A stretch of DNA of 64,000 nt from Winslowiella toletana (GTDB taxonomy: Bacteria; Pseudomonadota; Gammaproteobacteria; Enterobacterales; Enterobacteriaceae): positions 3,348,001 through 3,412,000 of the forward strand of contig NZ_CP134152.1 of assembly GCF_032164335.1 (NCBI RefSeq), given 5' to 3'. The notes below the pieces were generated by a model that worked only from the letters and a program-made list of their open reading frames with translations, made no database searches and was not told where the DNA came from. Shown here piece after piece: positions 28,317 to 40,209 of this stretch; position 1 is the stretch's first letter; each line of letters starts with the position of its first letter. Position numbers and translations under genes: made by a program.

Positions 28317-28333
28317 AACAAGTCCGATCAGCT
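28317..28333 (-). promoter_or_regulatory. FadR-binding site of fabB
   Basis: Minus strand AGCTGATCGGACTTGTT is nearly the FadR activator site at E. coli fabB and lies directly upstream of the FabR site, the same arrangement as in E. coli. Confidence 0.72.
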
Positions 28334-28409
28334 TTTAACTTTTGTAAATTTGCGTCATGTGAGCGACATCGCTAAAATCGCGCCACTGCCTGATTAACGA
28401 GCCATTGTC

Positions 28410-30419
28410 GTGAAATTATCCCCGATTGAACATGCTGAATTGTCCTGGAATGAACAGGGTACACCTGTGTCGCGAACCTTTGACGATGTCTATTTTTCCA
28501 ATCAGAACGGGCTGGAAGAGACGCGCTACGTGTTTCTTGAGGGCAATAATTTACCCGCACGCTTTACCGAACATCCGCGCGAATTATTTATTACCGCCGA
28601 AACCGGCTTCGGAACCGGGCTTAATTTTCTGACGCTATGGCAGGCGTTTGACGGCTTTCGTCGCCAGCATCCCGAAGCGACGTTACAGCGCATGCATTTT
28701 ATCAGCGTCGAAAAATTTCCATTAAAAGCCGCTGATTTAGCCGAGGCGCACGCCCACTGGCCGGAACTGGCGCCATGGTCAGAACAGCTGCGCGCCCAGT
28801 GGCCACTGGCGCTGCCCGGTTGCCATCGTCTGATGCTCGACGGCGGACGCATCACGCTCGATCTGTGGTTCGGTGATATTAACCAACTCATTTATAATTT
28901 TGATGACAGTCTTAATCGGCAGGTAGATGCATGGTTCCTCGATGGTTTCGCCCCGTCGAAGAACCCGGAGATGTGGACGCCGGAACTGTTCACCGCCATG
29001 GCCCGTCTGGCGCGTCCGGGTGGCAGTTTTGCCACCTTTACCGCAGCCGGCTTTGTGCGCCGTGGCCTGATGGAGGCGGGATTTGCCGCTACGCGTCGTA
29101 AAGGATTTGGTCAGAAACGCGAAATGCTGGTCGGCACGCTGAATGAGGCTGGCGCTATCCCTGCCAGCACGCCGTGGTACGCCCGTCCGGCCGCACAGGG
29201 TGAGGATATCGCCATTATCGGTGGTGGCGTCGCCAGTGCGCTGTTGGCGCTGGCGCTGTTGCGTCGTAATAAGCGCGTCACTCTCTACTGTGCCGACGAA
29301 GCACCGGCGTTGGGCGCATCCGGTAATCGTCAGGGGGCGCTCTATCCATTACTTAATCATCACGATGAGGCGCTGAAGCAGTTTTTCCCGACGGCCTTCA
29401 CCTTTGCCCGCCGCCTGTATGACCAGCTGCCGCAGTCGTTTGAACATCACTGGTGCGGCGTCACGCAGCTCGGCTGGGATGAAAAAAGCCGCGAAAAAAT
29501 TGCCCAAATGGGCGAGATGGGATTACCCCCTCAGCTGGCGCAGATTGTTGACAGTGAACAGGTTGCCGCACTGGCGGAGGTAGAAACTGGCTGCGGCGGC
29601 ATCACCTACCCACTCGGCGGCTGGTTATCTCCGGCAGAACTGACGGCAATGCTCTTTGACCTCGCCGAAAAACAGGGGTTACGCATTCACTGGCTGCACC
29701 GACTGGAAACGCTCGACGCGCTGCAACCTGGCTGGCAGCTTAATTTTGCCAATGGCCACTCGGTTACGCATCAGAACGTAGTGCTGGCGACCGGTCATAC
29801 GCTGGCAACGCTGGCGCAAAGCAGCAAACTGCCGGTCTATGCTGTGGCCGGACAGGTCAGCCATGTTCCTTCACGCGGCGGACTCAGCGCATTAAAACAA
29901 GTGCTGTGCTATGACGGCTATCTGACGCCGCGCAGTCCGCAATTTGGCACCCACTGTATCGGTGCCAGTTATCGTCGCGGGGAAGTTACGGCCGATTATC
30001 GCGACAGCGATCAACAGGAAAATCGCGCGCGCCTGCTGCGCTGTCTGCCTGACACTGACTGGCCAGAAGATGTCGACGTCAGCGCCGGGGAAGCGCGCTG
30101 CGGCGTACGCTGCGCCAGCCGCGACCATCTGCCAATGGTCGGCGCACTGCCGGATTATCAGCAAACGCTGGCACAGTATGGCGATCTGCGAGACAGGCTG
30201 GCAAACGGAGAAACGCTGCCATCCTCGCCGCTCTGGCCGCAGCTTTTTGCGTTGGGTGCGCTTGGTTCACGTGGTTTATGCAGTGCGCCGCTGGCGGCAG
30301 AGATTCTGGCGGCACAGCTGTGCGACGAGCCGATTCCGCTGGATGCCACCACGCTGGCAGCGCTCAATCCGAATCGTTACTGGATAAGAAAATTACTGAA
30401 GGGCAAAGCAGTGTTATAA
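28410..30419 (+). CDS. mnmC: Bifunctional tRNA-modifying enzyme MnmC
   Basis: 669-aa enzyme completing mnm5s2U at the wobble position of some tRNAs. N-terminal SAM-dependent methyltransferase domain ([18 protein letters not shown], about 58-75; [15 protein letters not shown]) and C-terminal FAD-dependent oxidase domain ([18 protein letters not shown], about 263-280). The start is GTG at 28410, matching E. coli MnmC in length (668). Divergent from fabB. Confidence 0.95.
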   Translation: MKLSPIEHAELSWNEQGTPVSRTFDDVYFSNQNGLEETRYVFLEGNNLPARFTEHPRELFITAETGFGTGLNFLTLWQAFDGFRRQHPEATLQRMHFISVEKFPLKAADLAEAHAHWPELAPWSEQLRAQWPLALPGCHRLMLDGGRITLDLWFGDINQLIYNFDDSLNRQVDAWFLDGFAPSKNPEMWTPELFTAMARLARPGGSFATFTAAGFVRRGLMEAGFAATRRKGFGQKREMLVGTLNEAGAIPASTPWYARPAAQGEDIAIIGGGVASALLALALLRRNKRVTLYCADEAPALGASGNRQGALYPLLNHHDEALKQFFPTAFTFARRLYDQLPQSFEHHWCGVTQLGWDEKSREKIAQMGEMGLPPQLAQIVDSEQVAALAEVETGCGGITYPLGGWLSPAELTAMLFDLAEKQGLRIHWLHRLETLDALQPGWQLNFANGHSVTHQNVVLATGHTLATLAQSSKLPVYAVAGQVSHVPSRGGLSALKQVLCYDGYLTPRSPQFGTHCIGASYRRGEVTADYRDSDQQENRARLLRCLPDTDWPEDVDVSAGEARCGVRCASRDHLPMVGALPDYQQTLAQYGDLRDRLANGETLPSSPLWPQLFALGALGSRGLCSAPLAAEILAAQLCDEPIPLDATTLAALNPNRYWIRKLLKGKAVL

Positions 30420-30430
30420 CCATTTATGTC

Positions 30431-30452
30431 AGGGGCGAATCGCTTCGCCCCT
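30431..30452. terminator. Bidirectional hairpin between mnmC and yfcL
   Basis: Perfect 9-bp stem AGGGGCGAA/TTCGCCCCT with a 4-base loop in the 38-base gap between convergent genes. No long T-tract on either side. Confidence 0.65.
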
Positions 30453-30457
30453 CAGGC

Positions 30458-30739
30458 TTATGCTGACTGACGTGCTTGCAGGAACAAATTGTCCCACATG
30501 CCAATCACCAGCGCCTGATCGCGTGGCGAAAGCTCGCCGGCATCAATGGCAGTATGCAGGCTTCTTTGCACCTGGATCTGCAACGCTTCCGGCGTGTGTT
30601 CGCCGGCCAACTCTACCTCGGCAACCGCCAGCGTAAGATGACCGCGCAGATACCCGCTGGCAAACAGCTCATCGTCACTGGCGTGCTCAACCATATCGTC
30701 AATCAGGGCCAGAATGCGCTCTTCAAATTCTGCGATCAT
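30458..30739 (-). CDS. yfcL: YfcL family protein
   Basis: 93-aa conserved small protein of unknown function, close to E. coli YfcL over its whole length ([20 protein letters not shown]..., [19 protein letters not shown]). Acidic, largely helical by appearance, no signal peptide. It follows epmC with a 37-base gap. Confidence 0.9.
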   Translation of the reverse strand: MIAEFEERILALIDDMVEHASDDELFASGYLRGHLTLAVAEVELAGEHTPEALQIQVQRSLHTAIDAGELSPRDQALVIGMWDNLFLQARQSA

Positions 30740-30776
30740 GTCATTTCCTCTTCTTCAAAATTCACTCCCACAGGCA

Positions 30777-31322
30777 TCACAGATCTTCCGGCCACGGAAA
30801 CTGTGCTGCGGTAATCGGGGGCGTTGAGTAATACGAACGAAGTGCTTCAATAAAGCGTGCCGGGCGCGCAGGAATGCCATTGTTCAGATATTCAATAACC
30901 TGAGCCTGCACCTTTCGTTGAAAGGCGATACGGTCGGGTTCACAATCTCCGTTGAGATTGTCACAACTTACATTGAAGGGAAACCCTGCGGCAACAGAAA
31001 ACAGCCATTCCAGCGCCTGCGGTTTAATCTCAACCGATTCGAACTGGTTTTGCGTGGTTTCATCACGGCCATCCGGGCAATACCAGTAGCCGAAATCCAC
31101 CTGCTTGCGCCGTTCAGCACCGGCAATACACCAGTGCGAAATTTCGTGCAGTGCGCTGGCGTAGTAGCCGTGGGCAAATACCACCCGATTCCACGGTGAC
31201 TGGTCATCGGCGGGCAGATAAATAGGTTCGTCGTCGCCTTTGATCAGGCGGGTCTGAAAATCCTGGTTAAAGCAGTCATCAAACAGGTTAATAAGCTGCT
31301 GATAATGGTGCGTTGTGGTCAT
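30777..31322 (-). CDS. epmC: Elongation factor P hydroxylase EpmC
   Basis: 181-aa enzyme that hydroxylates the beta-lysylated Lys of elongation factor P, the last modification step. The metal-binding motif is in ASALHEISHWC; VDFGYWYCPDGRDETTQNQF and FNVSCDNLNGD match E. coli EpmC (YfcM). I take the ATG at 31322 (MTTTHHYQQL), which aligns with the E. coli start; ATGs at 31334 and 31364 are also in frame and none has a strong SD. Confidence 0.92.
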   Translation of the reverse strand: MTTTHHYQQLINLFDDCFNQDFQTRLIKGDDEPIYLPADDQSPWNRVVFAHGYYASALHEISHWCIAGAERRKQVDFGYWYCPDGRDETTQNQFESVEIKPQALEWLFSVAAGFPFNVSCDNLNGDCEPDRIAFQRKVQAQVIEYLNNGIPARPARFIEALRSYYSTPPITAAQFPWPEDL

Positions 31323-31406
31323 TGGACTTGTCATCAGATAAAAAAAACCGTGCGATTGTCGCATTAAGCCTGAGCAGTTTCGAGCACTAATGCCCCTGAG
31401 CTATTC

Positions 31407-32207
31407 TCAGAACAGCGTGTGCAGCCACGCGCCAACTTGTGTGCCGTAATTGTCATACAGCAGCTTGCTGCTCATCACTGCCGAGACAGTGACCACCATT
31501 GGACGAATCAGCGTTTGCCCGCGGCTTAACACCATACGCGCACCCAGTCGCGCGCCGCAGATAGCGCCCAGCAGCATAATCAGCCCGGTGCCCCACACCA
31601 CTTTGCCACCAAACATAAAGAACAGCAGTCCGCCAATATTGGAGGTGAAGTTCAGTACCTTGGCATGGGCGGTGGATTTTGCCAGGTTGTAACCGCACAG
31701 GGTGACAAACGCCAGCGCATAGAAGGAACCGGCACCTGGACCGAAAAAGCCGTCGTAAAAACCGACGCAACCCCCGGCAATCAACGCAAACGGCAGACCG
31801 TGCAGGCGGCGCACGCGATCTTCTTCACCGAGGCGCGGCATCAGCAGGAAATAGAGGCCGATGGCGATAATCAGTAGCGGCAGCACCTGGCGCAACAGGC
31901 CGGGCTGAATATGCTGAATCAGAATCGCACCGCTTACCGAGCCGATAAAGGTCATGGCAATATTGAGTTTCTGCTCGGCAAGATTGACCGCCTTGCGGCG
32001 GACAAAGTACAGGCTGGCAGAGAAAGAGCCCCCCACCGCCTGTAGCTTATTGGTAGCCAGCGCCTGCGCCGGCGACATGCCAACCGCCAGCAGAGCCGGA
32101 ACGGTCAGTAATCCCCCGCCGCCGGCAATGGAGTCGATAAATGCCGCCAGTACTGCCACAAAAAACAGCAGCCCGACCAGCATCGGGCTGACAACGAACC
32201 AGTCCAT
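31407..32207 (-). CDS. yfcA: TSUP-family membrane protein YfcA
   Basis: 266-aa inner-membrane protein with about eight helices, TauE/SafE (TSUP) family. Paired motifs AFIDSIAGGGGLLTVPALLA near the N-terminus and GGCVGFYDGFFGPGAGSFYA in the second half are typical. Family members export or import sulfur-containing anions; the substrate of YfcA is not established. Separated from mepA by 8 bases. Confidence 0.92.
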   Translation of the reverse strand: MDWFVVSPMLVGLLFFVAVLAAFIDSIAGGGGLLTVPALLAVGMSPAQALATNKLQAVGGSFSASLYFVRRKAVNLAEQKLNIAMTFIGSVSGAILIQHIQPGLLRQVLPLLIIAIGLYFLLMPRLGEEDRVRRLHGLPFALIAGGCVGFYDGFFGPGAGSFYALAFVTLCGYNLAKSTAHAKVLNFTSNIGGLLFFMFGGKVVWGTGLIMLLGAICGARLGARMVLSRGQTLIRPMVVTVSAVMSSKLLYDNYGTQVGAWLHTLF

Positions 32208-32215
32208 CGCTGTTC

Positions 32216-33040
32216 CTAAAGTAAGTGCTTATCCAGTAATGCCTGACATGATGGTGGCAACGGTGGCGGTTCGCGTTTTACTGACGATCCACTGCCCGGT
32301 TTTTTTGGTTCAAACCAGCTGTTCAGCTCGGCACCACAGCCATCACCCGGCGGTGGCGGCGCCTGCTCTTCACACTCGCTGCTACCCACCGGGCAGCGCA
32401 AACGCACATGCATATGCGCGCGATGGCCAAACCACGGCCGCACTTTACGCAGCCAGTCACGATCGCTGCCGGCATCCGCACAAAGCTGCTTTTTAATCGC
32501 CGGATTGACGAAGATACGCGTTACTTCCTCATCTTTCGCCGCCAGTTTAATCAGGCTGTCGATCTGTGGCTGCCAGTGACGCGCCACCACATTACGTCCA
32601 TCAGCGCTGACCAAATCGAGCGGCTGAGGTTTCAACAGCATTTGCGCCGTCCAGCGTTTCTTCGGCAACTGCAGCCAGATATCAACGTCAAGACCGGACT
32701 GATGGCTGGCGTGGCCGCTACTGAAGCGCCCACCTGCCGCCATGCCCATATCGCCAATCAGCACTTCACCGAGACCGAGACTTCCCACCTGAGTGGTCAG
32801 GCGCTGAATAAACAGAATCAGATCGGGATGGCCAAAATAGCGACGCTGATCCTGACGCATTACCTGATAGTTGGCAGCCTCAAGCGGCAGCGGTTGCGCG
32901 CCAATAATACAACCATTGGCAAAGGCCCCAATCGACTGCGGGCTACCGCTAATCGGCTGATGAATCGATTGCCAGGGCGTAGCGGCCAGCAGCGGAGTAC
33001 TGACCAGCAGAGTGCAGAGTGCGAGCAGCAGCTTTTTCAT
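32216..33040 (-). CDS. mepA: Murein DD-endopeptidase MepA
   Basis: 274-aa periplasmic zinc peptidase that cuts D-Ala-mDAP cross-links in peptidoglycan. Signal peptide [22 protein letters not shown]-type metal ligands in [14 protein letters not shown] and [12 protein letters not shown]; several Cys for the known disulfides. The start at 33040 gives E. coli length (274) and places mepA 4 bases after aroC; the open frame runs further up inside aroC. Confidence 0.94.
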   Translation of the reverse strand: MKKLLLALCTLLVSTPLLAATPWQSIHQPISGSPQSIGAFANGCIIGAQPLPLEAANYQVMRQDQRRYFGHPDLILFIQRLTTQVGSLGLGEVLIGDMGMAAGGRFSSGHASHQSGLDVDIWLQLPKKRWTAQMLLKPQPLDLVSADGRNVVARHWQPQIDSLIKLAAKDEEVTRIFVNPAIKKQLCADAGSDRDWLRKVRPWFGHRAHMHVRLRCPVGSSECEEQAPPPPGDGCGAELNSWFEPKKPGSGSSVKREPPPLPPSCQALLDKHLL

Positions 33041-33044
33041 CAGA

Positions 33045-34130
33045 TTACCAACGCGGTACGTTGCTGTTAACGTCGCCACACTGCGCGCGTTGACGCATCA
33101 AGTGATCCATTAACACAATCGCCATCATCGCTTCGGCAATCGGCACCGCACGGATGCCCACGCACGGATCGTGACGCCCACGGGTGATCATCTCTTTTTC
33201 TTCACCATGGCGGTTAATGGTTTTACCCGGCACGGTAATGCTGGAGGTCGGTTTCATTGCCAGATTAGCAATCACCGTCTGACCACTGCTGATACCGCCG
33301 AGAATGCCGCCGGCATGGTTGCTCTGGAAACCATCGGCGCGAATCTCATCACGATGCTGGCTACCGCGCTGATTTACCACCGCAAAGCCGTCACCGATTT
33401 CTACCCCTTTCACCGCGTTGATGCTCATCAGCGCGTGCGCCAGATCGGCATCCAGGCGATCAAACACCGGTTCACCCCAGCCAGCCGGGACGTTTTCTGC
33501 CATCACTGTGACTTTAGCGCCGATGGAGTCGCCCTCTTTCTTCAGCGCGCGCATCAGCTCATCCAGCGCCTCCAGTTTGTCCGGATCCGGGCAAAAGAAC
33601 GGGTTCTGTTCGACCTGATCCCAGTCTTTCAGTTCGCAAGCCACTTCACCGATCTGCGACAAATAACCGCGCACGATAATGCCGTGCTTCAGCGCGAGGT
33701 ATTTTTTGGCAATCGCACCCGCAGCCACGCGCATCGAGGTTTCACGCGCGGACGAGCGGCCACCACCACGGTAATCACGCAGACCATATTTTTGTTCGTA
33801 GGTATAATCGGCGTGTCCCGGACGGAACAGATCTTTAATTTCGCTGTAATCCTGCGAACGCTGATCGGTATTTTCAATCAGCAGGCCGATCGGCGTTCCG
33901 GTGGTTACCCCTTCGAACACGCCGGAAAGGATTTTTACCTGATCCGGTTCGCGACGCTGGGTGGTATAGCGTGACGTGCCGGGACGGCGACGATCGAGAT
34001 CGTGCTGCAAATCGGCTTCGGTGAGTGGAATACCTGGCGGCACACCATCTACGATACAGCCCAGCGCGATACCATGCGACTCACCGAAAGTGGTGACGCG
34101 GAAGAGTTGACCAACAGTGTTACCCGCCAT
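33045..34130 (-). CDS. aroC: Chorismate synthase AroC
   Basis: 361-aa enzyme converting EPSP to chorismate with reduced FMN, last step of the shikimate pathway. Signatures [20 protein letters not shown] (about 16-35), [19 protein letters not shown], and [19 protein letters not shown] near the C-terminus. Length equals E. coli AroC. It lies in prmB-aroC-mepA-yfcA order with short gaps. Confidence 0.97.
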   Translation of the reverse strand: MAGNTVGQLFRVTTFGESHGIALGCIVDGVPPGIPLTEADLQHDLDRRRPGTSRYTTQRREPDQVKILSGVFEGVTTGTPIGLLIENTDQRSQDYSEIKDLFRPGHADYTYEQKYGLRDYRGGGRSSARETSMRVAAGAIAKKYLALKHGIIVRGYLSQIGEVACELKDWDQVEQNPFFCPDPDKLEALDELMRALKKEGDSIGAKVTVMAENVPAGWGEPVFDRLDADLAHALMSINAVKGVEIGDGFAVVNQRGSQHRDEIRADGFQSNHAGGILGGISSGQTVIANLAMKPTSSITVPGKTINRHGEEKEMITRGRHDPCVGIRAVPIAEAMMAIVLMDHLMRQRAQCGDVNSNVPRW

Positions 34131-34168
34131 TTCTAATCCCTCTATTCTGTCAGGAGGCTACTTTTTAT

Positions 34169-35101
34169 TTAATCTTTATACATTTTGAAGTGATGGGCAG
34201 CATCGATAATCTGCTGCTTTGTCAGCATAAACACGCCGTCACCGCCGTTATCGAACTCCAGCCAGGTAAACGGCACGTCAGGATACTGATCCATCATGTG
34301 CACCATGCTGTTGCCGACTTCACACACCAGAACACCGTTATCAGTCAGGAAATCAGGCGCACAGGCCAGAATGCGGCGTGTCAGTTTCAGCCCATCGCTG
34401 CCGGCGGCCAGACCGAGTTCCGGTTCATGGCGATACTCATCCGGCAGATCGTCCATATCGTCGGCATCGACGTAAGGTGGATTGGTAACGATCAGGTCGT
34501 ACTGAATTTTTGGCAGATCGCGGAACAGATCGGAACGGATTGGCGTCACGTTATGCAGCATGCCATGAGCGTCAATATTCTGCTCGGTGACGGCCAACGC
34601 ATCCAACGAAATATCCACCGCGTCAACTTCCGCTTCCGGGAAAGCGTAGGCGCAGGCGATGGCGATACAACCACTGCCGGTACACATATCAAGGATATGC
34701 TGTGGCTGATGGTCGATAATCGAGGCAAAGTGATTATTGATCAGCTCGCCGATTGGCGAACGTGGCACCAGTACCCGCTCATCGACATAGAATTCGTGAC
34801 CGCAGAACCAGGCTTTATTGGTCAAGTAGGCAACCGGAACACGCTCGTTGATGCGGCGAATCACGCGCTCAACAATCCGATGACGCTCACTGGAAGTCAG
34901 CCGCGCAAGGCGCATATCTTCAGGAATATCCAGCGGTAAATACAGCGTTGGCAACACCAGCTGAACGGCTTCGTCCCATGGGTTATCGGTGCCATGACCA
35001 TACCAGATATTGGCTGCTGAAAAACGGCTCACCGTCCAGCGCAGCATGTCCTGAATGGTATGCAGTTCGTTCACTGCTTCATCGACGAAAATTTTGTCCA
35101 A
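34169..35101 (-). CDS. prmB: 50S ribosomal protein L3 glutamine methyltransferase PrmB
   Basis: 310-aa SAM-dependent methyltransferase for Gln of ribosomal protein L3. SAM motif [19 protein letters not shown] (about 137-155) and the N-methyltransferase motif [11 protein letters not shown]. Length equals E. coli PrmB. The 178-base gap to the divergent smrB must hold both promoters; no specific operator seen. Confidence 0.95.
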   Translation of the reverse strand: MDKIFVDEAVNELHTIQDMLRWTVSRFSAANIWYGHGTDNPWDEAVQLVLPTLYLPLDIPEDMRLARLTSSERHRIVERVIRRINERVPVAYLTNKAWFCGHEFYVDERVLVPRSPIGELINNHFASIIDHQPQHILDMCTGSGCIAIACAYAFPEAEVDAVDISLDALAVTEQNIDAHGMLHNVTPIRSDLFRDLPKIQYDLIVTNPPYVDADDMDDLPDEYRHEPELGLAAGSDGLKLTRRILACAPDFLTDNGVLVCEVGNSMVHMMDQYPDVPFTWLEFDNGGDGVFMLTKQQIIDAAHHFKMYKD

Positions 35102-35279
35102 GTTGCCCTCCGCAGGCCGTTCTGTAAACTCGGCCGCTAGTTTGCCACGAAGCCGGCAATAATTCAGCGCAGAGAGGCGAAAAAGCTGACTTTTGTTACA
35201 ACGGCGAGTTAAGGTAGGAGTCTGACGGGCCTAAGCCGTTTGCCCGGCTTGCCGCAAATTAACATGACTGTGAAGACTA

Positions 35280-35834
35280 ATGACCCGGAAAGAAAAACTT
35301 AGCGCAGATGATAAAGCCCTGTTTCGTCAGCTAATGAGCGGTACTCGCAAACTGGCGCAGGACACCATTGTTCACCCGCCAAAGCGCAAAAAACTCGGTG
35401 AGGTGCCGGTGAAACGGCTGCTGTCCGAACAGGCCGATAATAGCCACTATTTTTCCGATGAGTTTCAGCCGCTGCTGTCGTCGGAGGGCCCGGTGCGCTA
35501 TGTGCGCAGCGACGTCAGCCATTACGAAATGAAAAAGCTGCGCCGCGGTGACTATACGCCAGAGATTTTTCTCGATCTCCATGGGCTGACGCAAAATCAG
35601 GCTAAGCAAGAGCTGGGAGCATTGATCGCCGCCTGTCGTCGCGAACATATTTTTTGCGCCAGCGTGATGCACGGGCACGGCAAACGGGTGCTTAAACAGC
35701 AGACGCCATTATGGTTAGCCCAGCATCCATGGGTGATGGCCTTTCATCAGGCACCGAAAGAGTTTGGCGGCGATGCCGCATTGCTGGTATTGATTGAAGT
35801 GGAAGAGTGGCAGCCACCAGAGCTGCTGTTGTAA
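35280..35834 (+). CDS. smrB: Ribosome rescue factor SmrB (Smr-domain endonuclease)
   Basis: 184-aa protein with a C-terminal Smr domain: [20 protein letters not shown] and the [17 protein letters not shown] motif. E. coli SmrB is known to cleave mRNA between collided ribosomes. Length agrees (183 in E. coli). Confidence 0.93.
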   Translation: MTRKEKLSADDKALFRQLMSGTRKLAQDTIVHPPKRKKLGEVPVKRLLSEQADNSHYFSDEFQPLLSSEGPVRYVRSDVSHYEMKKLRRGDYTPEIFLDLHGLTQNQAKQELGALIAACRREHIFCASVMHGHGKRVLKQQTPLWLAQHPWVMAFHQAPKEFGGDAALLVLIEVEEWQPPELLL

Positions 35835-35872
35835 CCTTGACGCTGGGTGCCGGGATAACTCAAATTCTTCAG

Positions 35873-35892
35873 GGGAGCCGTTGTCGGCTCCC
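35873..35892. terminator. Hairpin between smrB and sixA
   Basis: Stem GGGAGCCG/CGGCTCCC with a 4-base loop between convergent genes; no long T-tract. Same stem type as at 8390, 26944 and 42175. Confidence 0.6.
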
Positions 35893-35919
35893 GTCATCAT
35901 TCCGTGCAGAGCGCCCGCT

Positions 35920-36402
35920 CTATATCGCTTTGGCTAATTTTTTCGGGCTAACCTGCCATTCCAGCTTACCCTGGCTGTTTGCCGCATCGAAATCAATACA
36001 GGCGATGGCCGAGGTGGAGAACATCGGTGGTGCCTCTTGCGGGCAGAGTTCAGAAACCAGGTAACCCACCAGCGGCAGATGTGAAATCACCAGCACCGAT
36101 TTTACCCCTTCATTTGCCAGCGTCTGCAAATAGCAGGCCACTAAACCAGGATCGCCTCCCGGCGTCAGCTCAGGTAATTCATCCTGCTCTTCAGGCAACG
36201 GCAGCACTTCACGAACCGTGGCCAGTGTCTGCTGCGCGCGCAGATAGGGACTCACCAGCACACGTTCTATATCCACAGCCTGGCCGTTAAGCCAGTTGGC
36301 CATCTGGCGAGATTCATCGCAGCCACAATGAGTAAGGGGCCTGACAGAATCACTTGCTGCATCTAATGCCGCATCGCCGTGACGCATGATAAAAACTTGC
36401 AT
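35920..36402 (-). CDS. sixA: Phosphohistidine phosphatase SixA
   Basis: 160-aa histidine-phosphatase-fold enzyme. The catalytic RHG is at MQVFIMRHGDAAL (His8), with a second His in VLVISHLPLVGYL. SixA is known to dephosphorylate the HPt domain of ArcB and phosphorylated PtsN-pathway protein NPr. Near-identical in length to E. coli SixA (161). Confidence 0.93.
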   Translation of the reverse strand: MQVFIMRHGDAALDAASDSVRPLTHCGCDESRQMANWLNGQAVDIERVLVSPYLRAQQTLATVREVLPLPEEQDELPELTPGGDPGLVACYLQTLANEGVKSVLVISHLPLVGYLVSELCPQEAPPMFSTSAIACIDFDAANSQGKLEWQVSPKKLAKAI

Positions 36403-36534
36403 ATTGCACCACTGTTGTTAAAAAAATCGCCGCGAACAGAGGTTCGCTGACTCTTCATTCTGCGAATGAACGCTGTGTTGTACCCTAATGCCGGAAGTTA
36501 AGTCAACCGATTGTGCATTTAATAAGCGCCTGTA

Positions 36535-36562
36535 CCGACAGCGCCACCGCCTGCGCTGTCGG
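36535..36562 (-). terminator. Strong hairpin after fadJ
   Basis: Perfect 10-bp stem CCGACAGCGC/GCGCTGTCGG with an 8-base loop, 9 bases past the fadJ stop. The tail is not T-rich at once, so it may terminate weakly or protect the 3' end of fadIJ. Confidence 0.6.
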
Positions 36563-36571
36563 GTGCCTTAG

Positions 36572-38731
36572 CTAAGCCACTGAATCAATATGGTTATCAC
36601 TGTCTTTCTCAGCTTTGTAAAACTTTATATTCTGCTGAGCCATGCGTTGCAGCGCCTCGCAAGGTGCAAAACGCTCACCGTACTTCTGACTCAGACGAGT
36701 CAATGTGCTGACCACCATTGTGGCACCAGTGCTGTCGATATAATGGAACGGACCGCCCAAAAACGGAGGAAAACCAATACCGAATACCGCACCAATATCC
36801 CCATCCCGCGCGCTGTGAATCACCTGCTCGTCAAGACAGCGTGCCGCTTCATTCAACATCATCATCACGCAGCGTTCAGCAACAGATGACGCATCAAGCT
36901 GCGCTTGCGGTTTCACCTTGATCAGCGAATAAATACTGGCATCCACCTGTTTTTTGCGCTGCCAGCCTGAGGTCGGATAGCGATAAAACCCACGGCCATT
37001 TTTGCGACCTTTACGGTTATCCTGCAATACCGCGTCAAACTCGGCGGGAGCAGCAAATCGCTCGCCATACGCCTGCTGCAAAATCGGCATGATTTTAGTG
37101 CCGACATCAATTCCCACTTCATCCAGCAGCTGAATCGGCCCGACCGGAAAACCAAACTTTACCAGCGCATTATCGATATTCTCAATCGGCTCACCTTCCA
37201 GCACGCAGCGCATCGCTTCATTGATATACGGTGCCAGGATGCGGTTAACATAAAATCCGGCGCGATCGGCTACCACAATCGGCGTTTTGCCCTGCTTCTT
37301 CGCCAGCGCCACAGTAGTCGCGACAGTCTGCGCACTGGTTCCGGCATGAGGAATCACTTCCACCAGCGGCATTTTATCCACCGGACTAAAATAGTGCAGA
37401 CCAATGATATTTTCTGGCCGCTGCGCCTGCGCGGCGATATCAGCGATGGGCAATGAAGAGGTATTGGAGGCGAAAATGGTGGCTGGTGCGCAGTGCTGCT
37501 CGACCTCCGCCACCATTTGCTGTTTCAGTGACAAATCTTCAAATACCGCTTCAATCATCACATCCCGCTGCTGAAAACCGCGATATTGGGTATCGCCAGA
37601 AATCAATGCCATCTGCCGCTGCCGCTCAGCAGGCTTGATATGCCGACGTTTAACTTTCTTGCTCAACGCATCCCAGCTGTATTTCATTGCATGGTTAATC
37701 CCTTCGGCGTTGATATCTTTGATCCGCACCGGTAAACCTGCACGGGTGGCGGTGACAGCGGCGATTCCCCCGCCCATCAAACCGCCGCCCAACACGCCAA
37801 TGCGGTGAAGTGCGACGGGTTCAGCATTCGCGCCATGCTCTTTTTTCATCGCAGTAGTAGCAAAAAACAGGCTGCGCAGCGCCTGTGACTGCGGCGTCAT
37901 CACCAGCTCGCCAAAGGCTTTTGCTTCTGCCGCATAACCACTCTGGCTACCGTGCTCCAGCCCATCTCGTACCACCGTCAAAATCTTTTCCGTTGCCGGA
38001 TAATTACCGTGCGTCTTCGCTCGCGTCTGGCGTGCCGCCAGCATAAATATCAGCGCACGGCCCAAGGGGCCGTTAGCCAGACGTTCGCGCACCGGCAGGC
38101 GGCCACGCGTCTGATGGCCCTGCAATACCCGCGCGACCGCCGACTCCAGCAGAATACTGTGCGGCACCGCGTCATCCACCAGACCCAGTTTCAGCGCCTG
38201 ACGGGCGCGCAGAGTTTTCCCGGTCAGCATCAGGTTAAGCGCCGGTGAAACGCCGACCAACCGTGGCAAACGCTGGGTGCCGCCGGAACCTGGCAGTAAA
38301 CCCAGCTGCACTTCCGGCAGGCCGAGCCGGGTTTTATCGTCCAGCGTACAGATACGCTGACTACAGGCCAGCGCCAGCTCCAGCCCACCGCCGAGGCAGG
38401 CTCCATGTATCGCCGCTACCACCGGAAATGGCAGCCCGGCGATATCATTCATCACTTTTTGCCCCTGCTTCGCCAGGGTTTCGGCCTGCTGCGCAGAGTC
38501 ACAGCCAGCGATCATGCCGATATCCGCCCCGGCAATAAAAGAGTCAGGCTTACCGGAAATCATCACCAGCCCGGCCAAATGAGGATTTTCCTGTGCACGC
38601 TGAATCACTTCCCGAACCTGATCGGCAAACGCGGCCTTCAGGGTATTCATTTTCTCGTCCGGCACATCGATGGTAATCACCCCGACGTTATCCAGACGCA
38701 TCTGTAAGTGAAATGCAGATGACTGTTCCAT
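36572..38731 (-). CDS. fadJ: Fatty-acid oxidation complex alpha subunit FadJ
   Basis: 719-aa multifunctional enzyme with enoyl-CoA hydratase/isomerase and 3-hydroxyacyl-CoA dehydrogenase activities, the anaerobic beta-oxidation counterpart of FadB. N-terminal crotonase domain with oxyanion motif [15 protein letters not shown] and [16 protein letters not shown]; dehydrogenase NAD motif [18 protein letters not shown] (about 311-328); [17 protein letters not shown]. Its start overlaps the fadI stop by one base. Confidence 0.96.
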   Translation of the reverse strand: MEQSSAFHLQMRLDNVGVITIDVPDEKMNTLKAAFADQVREVIQRAQENPHLAGLVMISGKPDSFIAGADIGMIAGCDSAQQAETLAKQGQKVMNDIAGLPFPVVAAIHGACLGGGLELALACSQRICTLDDKTRLGLPEVQLGLLPGSGGTQRLPRLVGVSPALNLMLTGKTLRARQALKLGLVDDAVPHSILLESAVARVLQGHQTRGRLPVRERLANGPLGRALIFMLAARQTRAKTHGNYPATEKILTVVRDGLEHGSQSGYAAEAKAFGELVMTPQSQALRSLFFATTAMKKEHGANAEPVALHRIGVLGGGLMGGGIAAVTATRAGLPVRIKDINAEGINHAMKYSWDALSKKVKRRHIKPAERQRQMALISGDTQYRGFQQRDVMIEAVFEDLSLKQQMVAEVEQHCAPATIFASNTSSLPIADIAAQAQRPENIIGLHYFSPVDKMPLVEVIPHAGTSAQTVATTVALAKKQGKTPIVVADRAGFYVNRILAPYINEAMRCVLEGEPIENIDNALVKFGFPVGPIQLLDEVGIDVGTKIMPILQQAYGERFAAPAEFDAVLQDNRKGRKNGRGFYRYPTSGWQRKKQVDASIYSLIKVKPQAQLDASSVAERCVMMMLNEAARCLDEQVIHSARDGDIGAVFGIGFPPFLGGPFHYIDSTGATMVVSTLTRLSQKYGERFAPCEALQRMAQQNIKFYKAEKDSDNHIDSVA

Positions 38732-40041
38732 TATTCGGCCTCCAGAACCATTGCCGCACCCAGTCCGCCTGCCGCACAGGCCGTCACCAGCCCCAAGCCG
38801 CCGCCGCGCCGTTTCAGTTCATTCAGGGTTTGGGTAATCATGCGCGCACCGGTAGCGGCGAACGGATGCCCGTAGGCAATCGAACCGCCCAGTACATTAA
38901 AACGCTCTTCATTAACCTCACCCAGCGCGTGCGGACGATTCAGCACTTCGCGGGCAAAGCGTTCATCATTGAACATTTTCAGATTCGCCAGCGTCTGCGC
39001 GGCAAACGCTTCGTGCATATCGACAAGCGTCAGATCGCTCAGGGTGATACCGGCACGATCGAGCGCCAGCGGCGAAGCATATGACGGGCCGAGCAGCATA
39101 TCCTGCCAGACATCAATAGCGGTAAAGGCATAGCTGCGCAGATACCCCAAGGGTACGATGCCCAGTTCGCGCGCGCGCGATTCGGTCATCAGGATCACCG
39201 CCGCGGCACCGTCGGTCAGCGGAGTACTGTTGGCGGCAGTTACGGTGCCGTGCTGACGGTCAAAAGCCGGACGAAGCTTCGCGTAATCCTCCAGCGTTGA
39301 GTTAAGGCGCACGTTGTTATCCTGCTCAAAGGCAGCGCGCCACGGCGGCACAAATGCCGTCATTACTTCACCGGCCAGCTTGCCCTGTTGCCAGGCCTGA
39401 GCGGCGCGCTGATGTGAGCGATGGGCCAGAGCATCCTGCTGTTCCCGGCTGATGCCATGGCTTTTAGCCATCTGCTCGGCGGTATCGCCCATGCGCAGTC
39501 CGGTGGAGTATTCCGCCACCGCCGGTGGCACCGGCAACAAATCACGCGGACGCAGCTGGCTAATCAGCTTCATTTTTTGTGAGAACGAACGTGCTTTACT
39601 GAGATCGACCAGCGTGCGGCCCAGCTTTTTGCTGACGCCAATTGGCAATACCGATGAGGAATCCGCGCCACCGGCAATCCCAGCCTGAATGGTGCCCGCC
39701 AGCAGACTTTCCGCCACATTGGCCACCGCCTGAAAACTGGTGGCACAGGCTCGGCTGACGCTGTAGGCATCGGTATGCACACTGAGACCGCTACCCAGCA
39801 CGATTTCGCGCGCAATATTCGGCGCTTCTGGCATTTGCACTACCTGGCCGAAAACCAGTTGTTCTATCGCTTCAGGGGGAATATCACTGCGAGCCAGTAA
39901 TTCACTGACCACCATCCGGCCCAGCTCAACCGCCGGAATACCGTGCAGCGCGCTGGCCTGGCGGGCAAAAGGAGTACGTAATCCGTGAGTTATCGCGATG
40001 CGTTCGCCCTGACGCGTCAGCAAAGGTAGCGCTTTGCTCAT
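38731..40041 (-). CDS. fadI: Acetyl-CoA acyltransferase (thiolase) FadI
   Basis: 436-aa 3-ketoacyl-CoA thiolase partner of FadJ. Nucleophile Cys99 in [37 protein letters not shown]; final catalytic Cys in [15 protein letters not shown]. Start at 40041 ([14 protein letters not shown]) gives the E. coli length; an ATG three codons earlier is possible. A FadR-like site lies about 45 bases upstream. Confidence 0.96.
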   Translation of the reverse strand: MSKALPLLTRQGERIAITHGLRTPFARQASALHGIPAVELGRMVVSELLARSDIPPEAIEQLVFGQVVQMPEAPNIAREIVLGSGLSVHTDAYSVSRACATSFQAVANVAESLLAGTIQAGIAGGADSSSVLPIGVSKKLGRTLVDLSKARSFSQKMKLISQLRPRDLLPVPPAVAEYSTGLRMGDTAEQMAKSHGISREQQDALAHRSHQRAAQAWQQGKLAGEVMTAFVPPWRAAFEQDNNVRLNSTLEDYAKLRPAFDRQHGTVTAANSTPLTDGAAAVILMTESRARELGIVPLGYLRSYAFTAIDVWQDMLLGPSYASPLALDRAGITLSDLTLVDMHEAFAAQTLANLKMFNDERFAREVLNRPHALGEVNEERFNVLGGSIAYGHPFAATGARMITQTLNELKRRGGGLGLVTACAAGGLGAAMVLEAE

Positions 40042-40082
40042 TATTATCACCTGTTAACCGAGATCGGAGGCATCATTGCCAA

Positions 40083-40099
40083 AAGAGGTCTGACCTGAT
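40083..40099. promoter_or_regulatory. Candidate FadR site upstream of fadIJ
   Basis: AAGAGGTCTGACCTGAT keeps the full core GGTCNGACC of the FadR consensus and most flanking bases. It predicts repression of fadIJ by FadR unless long-chain acyl-CoA is present. Confidence 0.65.
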
Positions 40100-40209
40100 C
40101 CAGTGTTAACCAGAATGTGACAATGCGCCAAGCACCCCGGCATAAAAATGCGAGTGCTGACACGAATTTAGCGACAAGTGGCAGACCAGCTGCCACTCGG
40201 AAGGAGGGT

